This document shows positions 7,874-16,427 of a stretch of DNA of 64,000 nt, piece after piece. A program made the position numbers and the translations under genes. The notes beneath the pieces are model-generated. The model searched no databases. It worked only from the letters and a program-made list of their open reading frames with translations, and had not been told where the DNA came from. This DNA is from Rhodospirillaceae bacterium bin65 (GTDB lineage: Bacteria; Pseudomonadota; Alphaproteobacteria; Bin65). The stretch lies in NCBI GenBank assembly GCA_002238725.1, contig MPMX01000003.1, positions 82,431 through 146,430 on the forward strand, in the 5' to 3' direction. Each line of letters starts with the position of its first letter. The first letter of the stretch is position 1.

Positions 7874-9339
7874 CCGCACCACCGGGCACAGCGCAGATTT
7901 TCGCCCACCGGCTGCTCGCGGGGCCCAACCGGGGGGCCGTCGTGCACAACCGCCGGATCGAGATCCGGGACGGTACGATCTCCGAAGTGCAAGAATGCCC
8001 GGCGGAGGAAGGCTCCCCGCCGCTCTTCGTCATGCCGGCGCTGGCAAACGCCCACGATCACGGGCGGGGACTGAGCCGACTCGCCTACGGCGCGCTGGAC
8101 GATGCGCTGGAGATTTGGCTGGCGGGCGCCTCCGCCCTCCATCCGCCGGTCGATCCCTATCTGCTCGCAGCGTCTGCGTTCGCCCGCATGGCGCGCTCCG
8201 GCGTGGCGGCTGCCGTGCATTGCCACATGCCGCAACGCTCCGATCGGCTCGTCGACGAGGCAAAGGCCGTATGCCGGGCGGCCGGCGATATCGGCTTGCC
8301 CATCGCTTTCGTCGTTCCCATGGTCGATCGCCATCGCCTGGGTTACGGAGATGACGAGGCCATCCTCGGCCTCCTGGACGAGGCGGACCGCGAGGTTTTG
8401 CGGGCGCGCTGGGCGCGGCCGCTGCCATCGGTGCAGGAGCAGGTCGCGATGGTCGGCGAAATTGCGCAGCACTGCGAATCCGCTTCGGTGAACGTCCAGT
8501 TCGGCCCCTACGGCCTGGAATGGGCGTCGGACGATCTGCTCTCCAGCATTGCGGAAGCCTCGGCCCGAACCGGCCGGCGCGTCCACATGCATTGTCAGGA
8601 AACGCGGCGTCAGCGCGCCTGGGCCGATACGCGCTTTCCGGGCGGTTTCGTTGCGCATCTGGACGCGCTCGGCCTGCTGTCTCCGCGCCTGACCCTGGCC
8701 CATTGCGTCTGGCTCCGGTCGGAGGAGTGCGAACTCCTGGCGGAACGCGGCGTGACGGTCGCGCTCAATACCAGTTCGAACCTGCGTCTCGGTTCGGGCG
8801 TGGCGCCGGTTGCGGAGTTTGTCCGGCGCGGCGTGCGGCTCGCGGTCGGGATCGACGCCCTGTCGCTGGACGACGACGACGACGCGCTCCGGGAGTTGCG
8901 GCTGCTCCATCGCCTGCACCGGGGCAGTTCGCTCGATCCGGGCCTTTCGGCGGCGAACCTGTTGCGTGCGGCAACGGTCAACGGTTTCTGCGCGGTCGAC
9001 GGCAGCGAACGCGACGGCGTCCTGGCCCCGGGGACGCCGGCCGACCTGATCGTATTCGACTGGGACCGGCTGGGCGGCGACGTCGTCAGTTCCAGAACCA
9101 CCGAGGTCGATATTCTCCTCGGCCGGGCCACCGGCGGTCATGTCGTGTCCGTGTGGTCGAGGGGGCGCGAAATCGTCCGGGACGGGCGCGTGACGGGCGT
9201 GGACGAACCGGCGGTCATCGCCGAACTGCGCGCTCAGGCTGCTGCCGGCGCGGAGGCCACCAATGCCTTCGTTCCGGCATTGGAACGCTATCAGGCGGCG
9301 CTGCGGCGCTACTACAGACAGGAGCGGTATCTGCAATAA
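7870..9339 (+). CDS. Amidohydrolase-superfamily protein (cytosine deaminase / TRZ-ATZ-like)
   Basis: A 489-aa metal-dependent hydrolase. ANAHDHG supplies the HxH motif at the end of strand 1 (His62 and His64). HMHCQE and LAHCVWL supply the following metal and catalytic histidines, and VGIDALSLDDDDD gives the conserved Asp. There is a small composite beta-sandwich domain at both termini, as in deaminases that act on ring amidines or amides. Its start overlaps the dctM stop. Co-transcription with a TRAP importer and divergence from FAH and RidA genes suggest that it opens or deaminates an imported heterocycle, but the substrate is not identifiable. Confidence 0.85.
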   Translation: MTAPPGTAQIFAHRLLAGPNRGAVVHNRRIEIRDGTISEVQECPAEEGSPPLFVMPALANAHDHGRGLSRLAYGALDDALEIWLAGASALHPPVDPYLLAASAFARMARSGVAAAVHCHMPQRSDRLVDEAKAVCRAAGDIGLPIAFVVPMVDRHRLGYGDDEAILGLLDEADREVLRARWARPLPSVQEQVAMVGEIAQHCESASVNVQFGPYGLEWASDDLLSSIAEASARTGRRVHMHCQETRRQRAWADTRFPGGFVAHLDALGLLSPRLTLAHCVWLRSEECELLAERGVTVALNTSSNLRLGSGVAPVAEFVRRGVRLAVGIDALSLDDDDDALRELRLLHRLHRGSSLDPGLSAANLLRAATVNGFCAVDGSERDGVLAPGTPADLIVFDWDRLGGDVVSSRTTEVDILLGRATGGHVVSVWSRGREIVRDGRVTGVDEPAVIAELRAQAAAGAEATNAFVPALERYQAALRRYYRQERYLQ

Positions 9340-9428
9340 ACCGCTGCACGCGCGGTCCCGCGGCCCGGCTTTCCTGGCCTGCCGGTCCGCCAGAGCCGCT
9401 CAGACCGTTGCCGCGGTAAGGATTTCGG

Positions 9429-9968
9429 CTACCGCCCGGTATGCTCCTGCAGGCGCGGCATCAGTTCGACGAAATTGCAGGGCCGGTACCGGTTGTCGAG
9501 CTGGTATTGCAGGATCTCGTCCCAGCCGTCCTTGCAGGCGCCTGGCGAGCCCGGCAGGGCGAACAGGTAGGTGCCGCCGGCCACGCCGCCGACCGCGCGC
9601 GACTGGACTGTCGAGGTCTTGATCTTCTGGAAGCTGATCCAGCGGAACAGCTCGCCGAAGCCTTCGATCTTCTTCTCGAAGACCTGCTCGAAGGCCTCCG
9701 GCGTCACATCGCGGCCGGTCACGCCGGTGCCGCCGGTGGAAATGACGACGTCGATCGCCGGATCGGCGATCCAGCCTTCGAGCGCGGCGACGATCTCCAC
9801 GATCTCGTCCGGCACGATGCGGCGGTCGGCCACGACATGGCCGGCGCCCGCGATCCGCCCGGCGAGCGTGTCGCCGGACCGGTCGTCGGCCGCGCTCCGC
9901 GAGTCGGATACGGTCATCACCGCGATGTTGACCGGCAGGAAGGGCCGGCTCTCGTCGATCTTCGTCAT
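9429..9968 (-). CDS. moaB: Molybdenum cofactor biosynthesis protein MoaB
   Basis: A 179-aa MoaB/Mog-type molybdopterin adenylyltransferase-like protein. The N terminus has IAVMTVSDSRS, the core has VVISTGGTGVTGRDVTPEA (the GGTG loop that holds molybdopterin), and the C-terminal half has GGTYLFALPGSPGACKDGWDEIL. This is the length and domain layout of MoaB proteins in alphaproteobacteria. It acts in the cytoplasm on molybdopterin in Moco synthesis. It stands alone, with 269 bases of intergenic DNA upstream that contain a dispersed repeat, and the UDG gene lies beyond on the same strand. Confidence 0.92.
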   Translation of the reverse strand: MTKIDESRPFLPVNIAVMTVSDSRSAADDRSGDTLAGRIAGAGHVVADRRIVPDEIVEIVAALEGWIADPAIDVVISTGGTGVTGRDVTPEAFEQVFEKKIEGFGELFRWISFQKIKTSTVQSRAVGGVAGGTYLFALPGSPGACKDGWDEILQYQLDNRYRPCNFVELMPRLQEHTGR

Positions 9969-10100
9969 GCTGTTTCCTTTGCGCCGGCCTGCGAAGGTTT
10001 CTGTCCGCGAACGGGCGCCGGATTAATCACCCAGATAGGCAGGAAGGTCCAAGGGAAACCCGCGTCGCCGGCACGCCGCCGACAGGAATACCAATTTTTG

Positions 10101-10204
10101 CCACCCCGGCCGACCGAAGGGAGAGCCGGGGTCCAGGGCCGCCGGCAACATTTTCGCTTGTGACTCTAGACCCCGGATCTGCGCTGCGCTCCGTCCGGGG
10201 TGGC
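10101..10204. repeat. Dispersed ~105-base palindromic intergenic repeat, copy A
   Basis: The element runs from CCACCCCGGCCGACCGAAGG to GCGCTCCGTCCGGGGTGGCA. Its ends are inverted repeats (CCACCCCGG against CCGGGGTGG). Inner blocks GAGAGCCGGGGTCCAG and GACCCCGGATCTGCGCTGCG also occur, reverse-complemented, in the copy at 32560-32665. This is the pattern of a mobile palindromic intergenic element. It lies between moaB and the UDG gene and carries no coding sequence. Confidence 0.75.
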
Positions 10205-10237
10205 ACCAGGGGAATTGGGTATCGGTGCGTTGGATTC

Positions 10238-11128
10238 TTAAGAGGCGCGCTCCCCGGCCAAGGCGTCCAGCTTTTCCCGGATCGCCAGCAAGTCGCGCCA
10301 GGCTTCGCGCTTGTTGAGTGGGCTGCGCAGCAGATAGGCCGGGTGGAACAGGGGCATGGCGGGGATCGGGTCGGCGCCGGCCTCGACCATGTCGGGCGTG
10401 CGGAACTGGAACCAGCGCCCACGCAGGCGGGTGATGCCCTCCTTGCGGTTAAGCAGCGTCTTGGCTGAAGGCCCACCCAGAAAGACCAGGACATCCGGCT
10501 TCTTCAATTCTATGTGCCGTTCCAGGAAGGGTCGGCAGACCGCTGTCTCGGCGGCCGACGGTTCGCGGTTCCCCGGCGGGCGCCAGAACACGATGTTGGT
10601 GATGTAGGCGTCGCTGGTGCGGCTCAGCCCGATGGCGGCGAGCATCTTGTCCAGCAGCTGGCCGCTGGCGCCGACGAAGGGCTTGCCCTGGCGGTCTTCC
10701 TCGGCGCCCGGCGCTTCGCCGATCAGCATGAGACGGCCGGCCGGCGCGCCGTCGGCGAACACGGTGTTCATGGCGGTTTTTTTCAGCCCGCAGCCGTCGA
10801 AACCGGCGACGGCGTCGCGCAGCGCGTCCAGCGTCTGGGCGCTGCGGGCGCTTTCGCGGGCGGCCGATACGGTCTCGCCGGTCGATTCGAGGCGCACCGG
10901 CGGCGGCGGCGGTGCAGACCGGGGCGCCGGGCCGTTCTCACGCTGCGACTGCATCGGAGCGCGCGCGGGCGGCACCTGCCTCTGCGCGACGGCCTGCGGC
11001 TCCCGGTCCCGCCGGTCTACCGGGTGCTCGCCGATCGCTTCGTCGGCGCCGGCTTCTACCTGCCAGGCCAGCGCATGCCGGAGCGCTTCCGCCGCTGTCG
11101 GGGTCTGCCGGTCAGTGCGATCGGGCAT
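10238..11128 (-). CDS. Uracil-DNA glycosylase, family 4 type
   Basis: A 296-aa uracil-DNA glycosylase. The catalytic domain starts near residue 100 with [16 protein letters not shown], followed by motif 1 [20 protein letters not shown] and [13 protein letters not shown]. The C-terminal loop [11 protein letters not shown] is the DNA-intercalation motif. The N-terminal ~100 residues are Pro/Arg-rich and probably disordered, as in many alphaproteobacterial members. A Cys-containing GCG motif is consistent with the iron-sulfur cluster of family 4. It removes uracil from DNA in base excision repair. It is divergent from the ETF-QO gene, a common arrangement in this class. Confidence 0.9.
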   Translation of the reverse strand: MPDRTDRQTPTAAEALRHALAWQVEAGADEAIGEHPVDRRDREPQAVAQRQVPPARAPMQSQRENGPAPRSAPPPPPVRLESTGETVSAARESARSAQTLDALRDAVAGFDGCGLKKTAMNTVFADGAPAGRLMLIGEAPGAEEDRQGKPFVGASGQLLDKMLAAIGLSRTSDAYITNIVFWRPPGNREPSAAETAVCRPFLERHIELKKPDVLVFLGGPSAKTLLNRKEGITRLRGRWFQFRTPDMVEAGADPIPAMPLFHPAYLLRSPLNKREAWRDLLAIREKLDALAGERAS

Positions 11129-11304
11129 GGCGCCGAACGGCCCTCTGCGCTAAGAGTTCTTGCCTTGCGCGCCCATTGCGCCTGCGCGTGCGCGCGCTCT
11201 GCGACTTTCGGGGAAAGCCGCTGGCGTTACAAGCCCTTACGGGGCCGGCGCAGAGGTCTTCCGGAGACTGGCGGCGCGCCGGAACTGCACGGGGATCGGA
11301 CAGC

Positions 11305-12966
11305 ATGACGGAACAGGAATCGATCCGCGAAGCGATGGAATACGATGTCGTAATCGTCGGCGCCGGCCCGTCCGGCCTGGCCGCCGCGATCCGCCTGAAG
11401 CAGCTTGCCGGGGGAAAAGGCGGAGAAATCGAAGTCTGTGTGCTGGAAAAAGGCTCTGAAGTCGGCGCGCACATCCTGTCCGGCGCGGTGCTCGACCCGC
11501 GCGCGCTGAACGAATTGCTGCCGGACTGGCAGGAACGCGGCGCGCCGCTCGACACGCCGGTGAGCGAGGACCGCTTTTTCTTCCTGTCCGAAAAAGGCGG
11601 GTTCAAGGTGCCGAACCTGTTCCTGCCCGCCTGCTTCGGCAACCACGGCAACTTCATCGTCAGCTTGGGCAACCTGTGCCGCTGGCTGGCCGAACAGGCC
11701 GAGGCCCTCGGCGTGGAAATCTACCCCGGCTTCGCCGCCGCCGAGGTGCTCTACGACGACGAGGTCCGGGTCCGCGGTGTCGCGACCGGTGACATGGGCA
11801 TCGGCGCCGACAGTGAGAAAACGGCCAACTACACGCCGGGCATCGAACTGTTGGCGAAATACACCCTGTTCGCCGAAGGCTGCCGCGGCTCGCTCGGCAA
11901 GCAGCTGGCCGCCCGGTTCGGTCTGCGCGAGGACGCTGACCCGCCGTCCTACGGCATCGGCATCAAGGAACTGTGGGAGATCGATCCGGCGCGGCACACT
12001 CCGGGGCTGGTCATGCACACCGCCGGCTGGCCGCTCGACCGGGAAACCTACGGCGGCTCCTTCCTCTACCATTTCGACGAGAACCTGGTGTCGGTCGGCT
12101 TCGTCGTCGGGCTGGACTACAAGAACCCCTATCTCAGCCCCTACGAGGAATTCCAGCGCTACAAGCACCATCCCAAGGTGCGCGCTTTCCTCGAGGGCGG
12201 TAAGCGGATCGCCTACGGCGCGCGCGCCATCTATGCCGGCGGGCTTCAGTCGCTGCCCAGGCTGACATTCCCCGGCGGTTGCCTGATCGGCGACAATGCC
12301 GGCTTTCTCAACGCGCCGCGCATCAAAGGCAGCCATACGGCGATGAAGACCGGCATGTTGGCGGCGGAGGCGGCCTTCGACGCCGTGGCGGCCGGCCGCG
12401 CGCAGGACGAACTGTCGGCCTATCCGGCGGCTTTCGAGGACAGCTGGGTGAAAGAGGAGCTGCACCGGGCGCGCAACTTCAAGCCGCTGATGAAGAAGGG
12501 CCTGGTCGCCGGCACCCTGCTGTTCGGCATCGACCAGCAGGTCTTTCGCGGCCGGGCGCCCTGGACCCTGCGGGCCCGGAAACCGGATCACGAGGCGACC
12601 GAACCGAAGGAAAAGCATCGGCCGATCGACTACCCCAAACCCGATGGCGTGCTGTCTTTCGACCGGCTGACCAACGTGTCTTTCTCCGCCACCAACCACG
12701 AGGAGAACCAACCGGTTCACCTGGTCCTGAAAGACAGTGCCGTTGCCGTCGACCACAACCTGGCGCTCTACGACGCGCCGGAGCAGCGCTATTGCCCGGC
12801 CGGCGTTTACGAGATCCTGCGCGACGACGACGATGCAACCCCGCGTTTGCAGATCAACGCCCAGAATTGCGTGCATTGCAAAACCTGCGACATCAAGGAC
12901 CCGACCCAGAACATCGATTGGGCGGTGCCGGAAGGCGGCGGTGGACCGAACTATCCCAACATGTAG
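11305..12966 (+). CDS. Electron transfer flavoprotein-ubiquinone oxidoreductase
   Basis: A 553-aa ETF-QO, the usual length. It has an N-terminal FAD-binding GxGxxG (VIVGAGPSGLAAAIRLK) and the membrane and quinone region (GWPLDRETYGGSFLYHF). The C-terminal [4Fe-4S] ferredoxin-like domain has NCVHCKTCDIKDPTQNIDW, with the family ending GGGPNYPNM. The enzyme takes electrons from ETF, reduced by acyl-CoA and other dehydrogenases, and passes them to ubiquinone at the inner membrane. I chose ATG 11305 because the FAD motif follows within 20 residues; upstream in-frame sequence is Arg-rich shadow. It fits with the acyl-CoA dehydrogenase at 33 kb. Confidence 0.95.
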   Translation: MTEQESIREAMEYDVVIVGAGPSGLAAAIRLKQLAGGKGGEIEVCVLEKGSEVGAHILSGAVLDPRALNELLPDWQERGAPLDTPVSEDRFFFLSEKGGFKVPNLFLPACFGNHGNFIVSLGNLCRWLAEQAEALGVEIYPGFAAAEVLYDDEVRVRGVATGDMGIGADSEKTANYTPGIELLAKYTLFAEGCRGSLGKQLAARFGLREDADPPSYGIGIKELWEIDPARHTPGLVMHTAGWPLDRETYGGSFLYHFDENLVSVGFVVGLDYKNPYLSPYEEFQRYKHHPKVRAFLEGGKRIAYGARAIYAGGLQSLPRLTFPGGCLIGDNAGFLNAPRIKGSHTAMKTGMLAAEAAFDAVAAGRAQDELSAYPAAFEDSWVKEELHRARNFKPLMKKGLVAGTLLFGIDQQVFRGRAPWTLRARKPDHEATEPKEKHRPIDYPKPDGVLSFDRLTNVSFSATNHEENQPVHLVLKDSAVAVDHNLALYDAPEQRYCPAGVYEILRDDDDATPRLQINAQNCVHCKTCDIKDPTQNIDWAVPEGGGGPNYPNM

Positions 12967-13012
12967 GCGCCGTGGGCCGCGCGGGGTCCGGGCCGGCGCC
13001 GTTGCACGGGTG

Positions 13013-14713
13013 ATGTCGCCCGCTCTGGCGTTGCTGCTCTACCTGTCGTGCCTTTCTCCGGCGTCGGCTGCCGGGCAGTCCGTCGAGAAGACCGTGCGGC
13101 AACCCCTGACGTCGTGGGGTGCGTATCTGTCGGCGCTGCATGCCTCCCGCCAAAAGGATTCGGGCCGCGCGTCGGGCTATTTTGCAACGGTCACGCCGGA
13201 GGCTCACGATCGCCTCGTCCTGCTGATCCAGGCCCTGCGTTCCCATATTCTGGCCGGCCGGATCGAACGGGCGGCAGCCGTCGCAGAGCGCACCGTGGCC
13301 CTGTCCCAGGGCCCGACGATGGCCCGCCTGGTTCTGGCCGTGCAGGCAGCCAGGCAGCAGCGGTTCAGCGTCGCCATGGGGCATCTCGACCGGATACGGG
13401 GCGATAACGTCAGCCGGTTGCTGCTGCCCCTGCTGCGCGCCTGGGTGGCCCTCGGCCGTTACAAGGACCCGGATCTGGCGCTGGACGAGCATCGGGATCT
13501 TGAGGGCGTGACACAGTTTCGCCCGTTCCGCCTGATGCACAAAGCCTATCTGCTCGACGTCGCAAGCCGGCCGCGGCGTGCGGCGCTGGCCTATGAGGAA
13601 ATGTCGCAAGCCCCGTCTGTCGGGTCATTGCGGCTGACCGAAACCGTATCCAACTTTCTGGCCCGGTCCGGCGGGAGGGCGGCGGCGCTGCAGGCGGTCG
13701 ACCGTTTTCTGGCCGCCAACCCCGACTCGATGACGGTTAAATTGCTGCGCGCGCGGTATCTCAGCGATGCGCCGGTCCGACCCTTGGTCGGCTCGGCGGC
13801 CGATGGGGTGGCCGAGGTATTGCTCAACGTGGCCAGCGCGCTCCACCAGGCGGACCGCCCGGGCCAGGCCCTGCCGCTGGCGCGGCTTGCCGTCTGGATG
13901 CGGCCACACGATGCGGCATCGGTCTTCCACCTCGGCACCGTGCTGGAAGCCGACGGCCGCCATCGCGACGCCATAGAGGCGTTCCGGAGACTTGAGACCG
14001 GAACCATCTACAGCTGGGAGGCGCGCAAGTCCGCCGCCGCCTCGTTGGTCGAACTCGAACGATACGAAGAGGCATCTTCGCTTCTGGACAGGATGGCGGC
14101 CGAAAAGCCGCAGCGTTACGACGCGCTGTGGCTGCTGGGCAATGTGCACCGCAACCGCTCGTCCTTCGGCGAGGCGGTTACGGCCTACGACCGGGCCGTG
14201 AAGCGCATTCCGAAAATCGGCCGGCGGCACTGGAACCTGATCTACGTCCGCGGCATCGCGCTGGAGCGCTCCGGGCAATGGGCGCGCGCCGAAGCGGACT
14301 TCCAGCGTGCCCTGAAGCTCAATCCCGGCCAGCCCTATGTGCTGAACTATCTCGCCTATTCCTGGGTAGACCGCGGCGAAAAGCTGGAACGGGCGCGCAC
14401 GATGCTGGAAGAAGCCGTCGGCAAACGGCCGAACGACGGCTATATTGTCGATTCCGTAGGCTGGGTCGAATATCGCCTGGGCAATTTCGAAGAGGCTGTC
14501 CGTCACCTGGAACGGGCGTCGGAGCTGCGGCCCCACGATCCGATCATCAACCGGCATCTCGGCGACGCCTACTGGCGCGCCGGCCGGCGCCACGAAGCGC
14601 GTTTTCAGTGGAACCGGGCGCTGTCGTTCGATCCGGAAGAAGCCGAACGAAATGTAATCGAACAGCGGCTGCGCGAGGGGATGGAGCCCTTCGAACCGAT
14701 TCTGCGGCAGTAG
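13013..14713 (+). CDS. Secreted or membrane-anchored tetratricopeptide repeat protein
   Basis: A 566-aa protein with an N-terminal signal peptide (LALLLYLSCLSPASAAGQ). Multiple TPR units follow, most clearly in the C-terminal half: WNLIYVRGIALERSGQWARA, NYLAYSWVDRGEKLERARTM, DSVGWVEYRLGNFEEAVRH and HLGDAYWRAGRRHEARFQW. The family is routinely found between ETF-QO and ispE in alphaproteobacteria, and it probably scaffolds periplasmic or outer-membrane protein assembly. Start options are GTG 13010 and ATG 13013, neither with a strong ribosome site. No catalytic motif is seen. Confidence 0.85.
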   Translation: MSPALALLLYLSCLSPASAAGQSVEKTVRQPLTSWGAYLSALHASRQKDSGRASGYFATVTPEAHDRLVLLIQALRSHILAGRIERAAAVAERTVALSQGPTMARLVLAVQAARQQRFSVAMGHLDRIRGDNVSRLLLPLLRAWVALGRYKDPDLALDEHRDLEGVTQFRPFRLMHKAYLLDVASRPRRAALAYEEMSQAPSVGSLRLTETVSNFLARSGGRAAALQAVDRFLAANPDSMTVKLLRARYLSDAPVRPLVGSAADGVAEVLLNVASALHQADRPGQALPLARLAVWMRPHDAASVFHLGTVLEADGRHRDAIEAFRRLETGTIYSWEARKSAAASLVELERYEEASSLLDRMAAEKPQRYDALWLLGNVHRNRSSFGEAVTAYDRAVKRIPKIGRRHWNLIYVRGIALERSGQWARAEADFQRALKLNPGQPYVLNYLAYSWVDRGEKLERARTMLEEAVGKRPNDGYIVDSVGWVEYRLGNFEEAVRHLERASELRPHDPIINRHLGDAYWRAGRRHEARFQWNRALSFDPEEAERNVIEQRLREGMEPFEPILRQ

Positions 14714-14742
14714 GGCGCCCGCCCGGACGCCCGGAATCCGCC

Positions 14743-15633
14743 ATGCCGCCGCGAAATCCGCTACCCGATCCTGCGCTTCAGGCGTTTGCGCCGGCCAAGA
14801 TCAACCTGTGGCTCCATGTCACCGGCCGGCGGCGGGGCGGGTATCGCGAACTCGACAGCCTGGTCGCCTTCGCCGATATCGGCGACCGGCTGTCCGCCGC
14901 TCCGGCGGGCGATCTGAGCCTGAGCGTCTCCGGCCCGTTTGCCGCCGCGCTCGGCCGTGGCACGAATAATCTGGTCCTGCAGGCAGCGCGGGCACTGGCC
15001 GAGCATTGCGGTGTCCCGGCTGCGGCGGCGCTGCATCTTGAGAAAAATCTGCCGGTCGCCTCGGGTATCGGCGGCGGTTCGGCGGACGCCGCTGCCGCGC
15101 TGCGCCTGTGCGTCCGGCTGTGGCAGGCCGATATCGGCGGCAGCGATCTGATGCGCCTGGCGCTGGATCTGGGCGCCGACGTGCCGGTATGCCTCGCCGG
15201 AACGACCGCTCGCATGACGGGGATCGGCGAGACGCTGACGCCCGTGGATCCGTCGCCGCCCCCGGTCCCGGCGGTACTCGTCAATCCGGGATCGCCGGTT
15301 TCGACCGGGCAGGTCTTCGATGCGCTCGGCGGCCGGTTCTCGTTGCCTGCAGAAGATCGCGGCGGCGATCTCGCGGCCCGCGCCGCCTCGAACCGCAACG
15401 ACCTCGAAACGCCCGCCATCGGGCTCGTGCCGGAAATCGCGGAAGTCCTGGCCGCCCTGCGCGCATTGCCGGAAATTCGGCTGGCGCGCATGTCGGGCAG
15501 CGGCGCGACCTGCTTCGGCCTGTTCGAGCGCGACGATGCGGCATCGGAAGGCGCGCGCGCTGTCGCCGCGGCCCATCCGTCCTGGTGGGTCGCCGCCTGT
15601 TCGATCGGGGGCCGGATCGGCGCAGCGGCCTGA
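14743..15633 (+). CDS. ispE: 4-diphosphocytidyl-2-C-methyl-D-erythritol kinase
   Basis: A 296-aa GHMP kinase. The N terminus FAPAKINLWLHVTGRRRGGYR holds the substrate-binding Lys and Asn, LPVASGIGGGSADAAAALR is the ATP-binding GHMP motif with the catalytic Asp downstream (DLGADVPVCLAG), and RMSGSGATCFGLF is motif 3. It phosphorylates CDP-methylerythritol in the non-mevalonate isoprenoid pathway. It starts 29 bases after the TPR gene and is convergent with the minus-strand TauE gene. Length and motif order are normal. Confidence 0.95.
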   Translation: MPPRNPLPDPALQAFAPAKINLWLHVTGRRRGGYRELDSLVAFADIGDRLSAAPAGDLSLSVSGPFAAALGRGTNNLVLQAARALAEHCGVPAAAALHLEKNLPVASGIGGGSADAAAALRLCVRLWQADIGGSDLMRLALDLGADVPVCLAGTTARMTGIGETLTPVDPSPPPVPAVLVNPGSPVSTGQVFDALGGRFSLPAEDRGGDLAARAASNRNDLETPAIGLVPEIAEVLAALRALPEIRLARMSGSGATCFGLFERDDAASEGARAVAAAHPSWWVAACSIGGRIGAAA

Positions 15634-15644
15634 GCGGCCGGCGG

Positions 15645-16391
15645 CTACAGGAACAGAACCAGGGCCGAAACGACGATCATCGCGCCCAGCGACAAGCGCC
15701 GGAACAAGGTTTCGTCCACCCGGCCGAAATAGTGCGTGCCAGCCCATGTGCCGAACACGAACACGGGCGTCAGGACCAGGATCAGCCAGAAGACCCGGGG
15801 AATGAAGGCGCCGGCGATGGCGAGCAAGGTCAGCGTGACGACCGGGGTGATCGAGCTGGACAACGCGATCGTGCCGCGCTGGACGTGGGCCGGCGCCGGG
15901 CCGGACATGATGTAGAGGAACATCGGCGGGCCGCCCATGCCGACCGCACCGCCGATCAGGCCGCTCAGGCCGCCGGCGACGGTGGCCATAACGGGTCCGC
16001 GCGGCCCGCTATGACGCCAGCCCGAGAGCAGGATAGCAGCGAACAGGATTGCCATGACGGCGACCGCCCGGCGCATCAGCTCTTCATCCACGCTGAACAG
16101 CAGCCAGATGCCGGCGGGCACGAGCAGGACGGAGGAAATGCTGAGGGTCACCGCCTCCCGGATATCGGCGTCGCGAATCGCCCGGCGGCCGAGCTGGAAG
16201 CCGGTCAGCAGCATCAGGCATACGCCGACCGGCACGGCTTCGCGCGCACCGACGAAGGCGCTCAGGACCGGCATGATCACGACGACCGCCCCGGCGCCGC
16301 CGGTGAAACCGCGCAGGAGGCCGCCGAGGAGCGTTGCCAGAACGATGGCCGCCAGGCCGTACAACGGGACGTCGAGAAAGGCCGGGCTCAC
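15645..16391 (-). CDS. TauE/SafE-family membrane exporter (first copy)
   Basis: A 248-aa membrane protein with about seven to eight hydrophobic segments and the TauE/SafE signature in both halves: GGLLRGFTGGAGAVVVIMPVLS near the N terminus and GLIGGAVGMGGPPMFLYIMSG in the second half. The family exports sulfite or other anions produced by organosulfonate catabolism. The start is GTG at 16391. It lies 36 bases downstream of the crotonase gene and may be the third gene of the dehalogenase operon. A second TauE/SafE gene is at 29.5 kb. Confidence 0.85.
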   Translation of the reverse strand: MSPAFLDVPLYGLAAIVLATLLGGLLRGFTGGAGAVVVIMPVLSAFVGAREAVPVGVCLMLLTGFQLGRRAIRDADIREAVTLSISSVLLVPAGIWLLFSVDEELMRRAVAVMAILFAAILLSGWRHSGPRGPVMATVAGGLSGLIGGAVGMGGPPMFLYIMSGPAPAHVQRGTIALSSSITPVVTLTLLAIAGAFIPRVFWLILVLTPVFVFGTWAGTHYFGRVDETLFRRLSLGAMIVVSALVLFL

Positions 16392-16427
16392 CGCCGCTCC
16401 GCCGTTCCACCTGCCGGGATGGCAGGA

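Noticed and set aside
10912..11304. Upstream in-frame extension of the ETF-QO reading frame
   Set aside because: The extra residues are Arg/Ala-rich shadow coding opposite the uracil-DNA glycosylase gene, and ETF-QO proteins begin close to the FAD motif, so ATG 11305 is the start.
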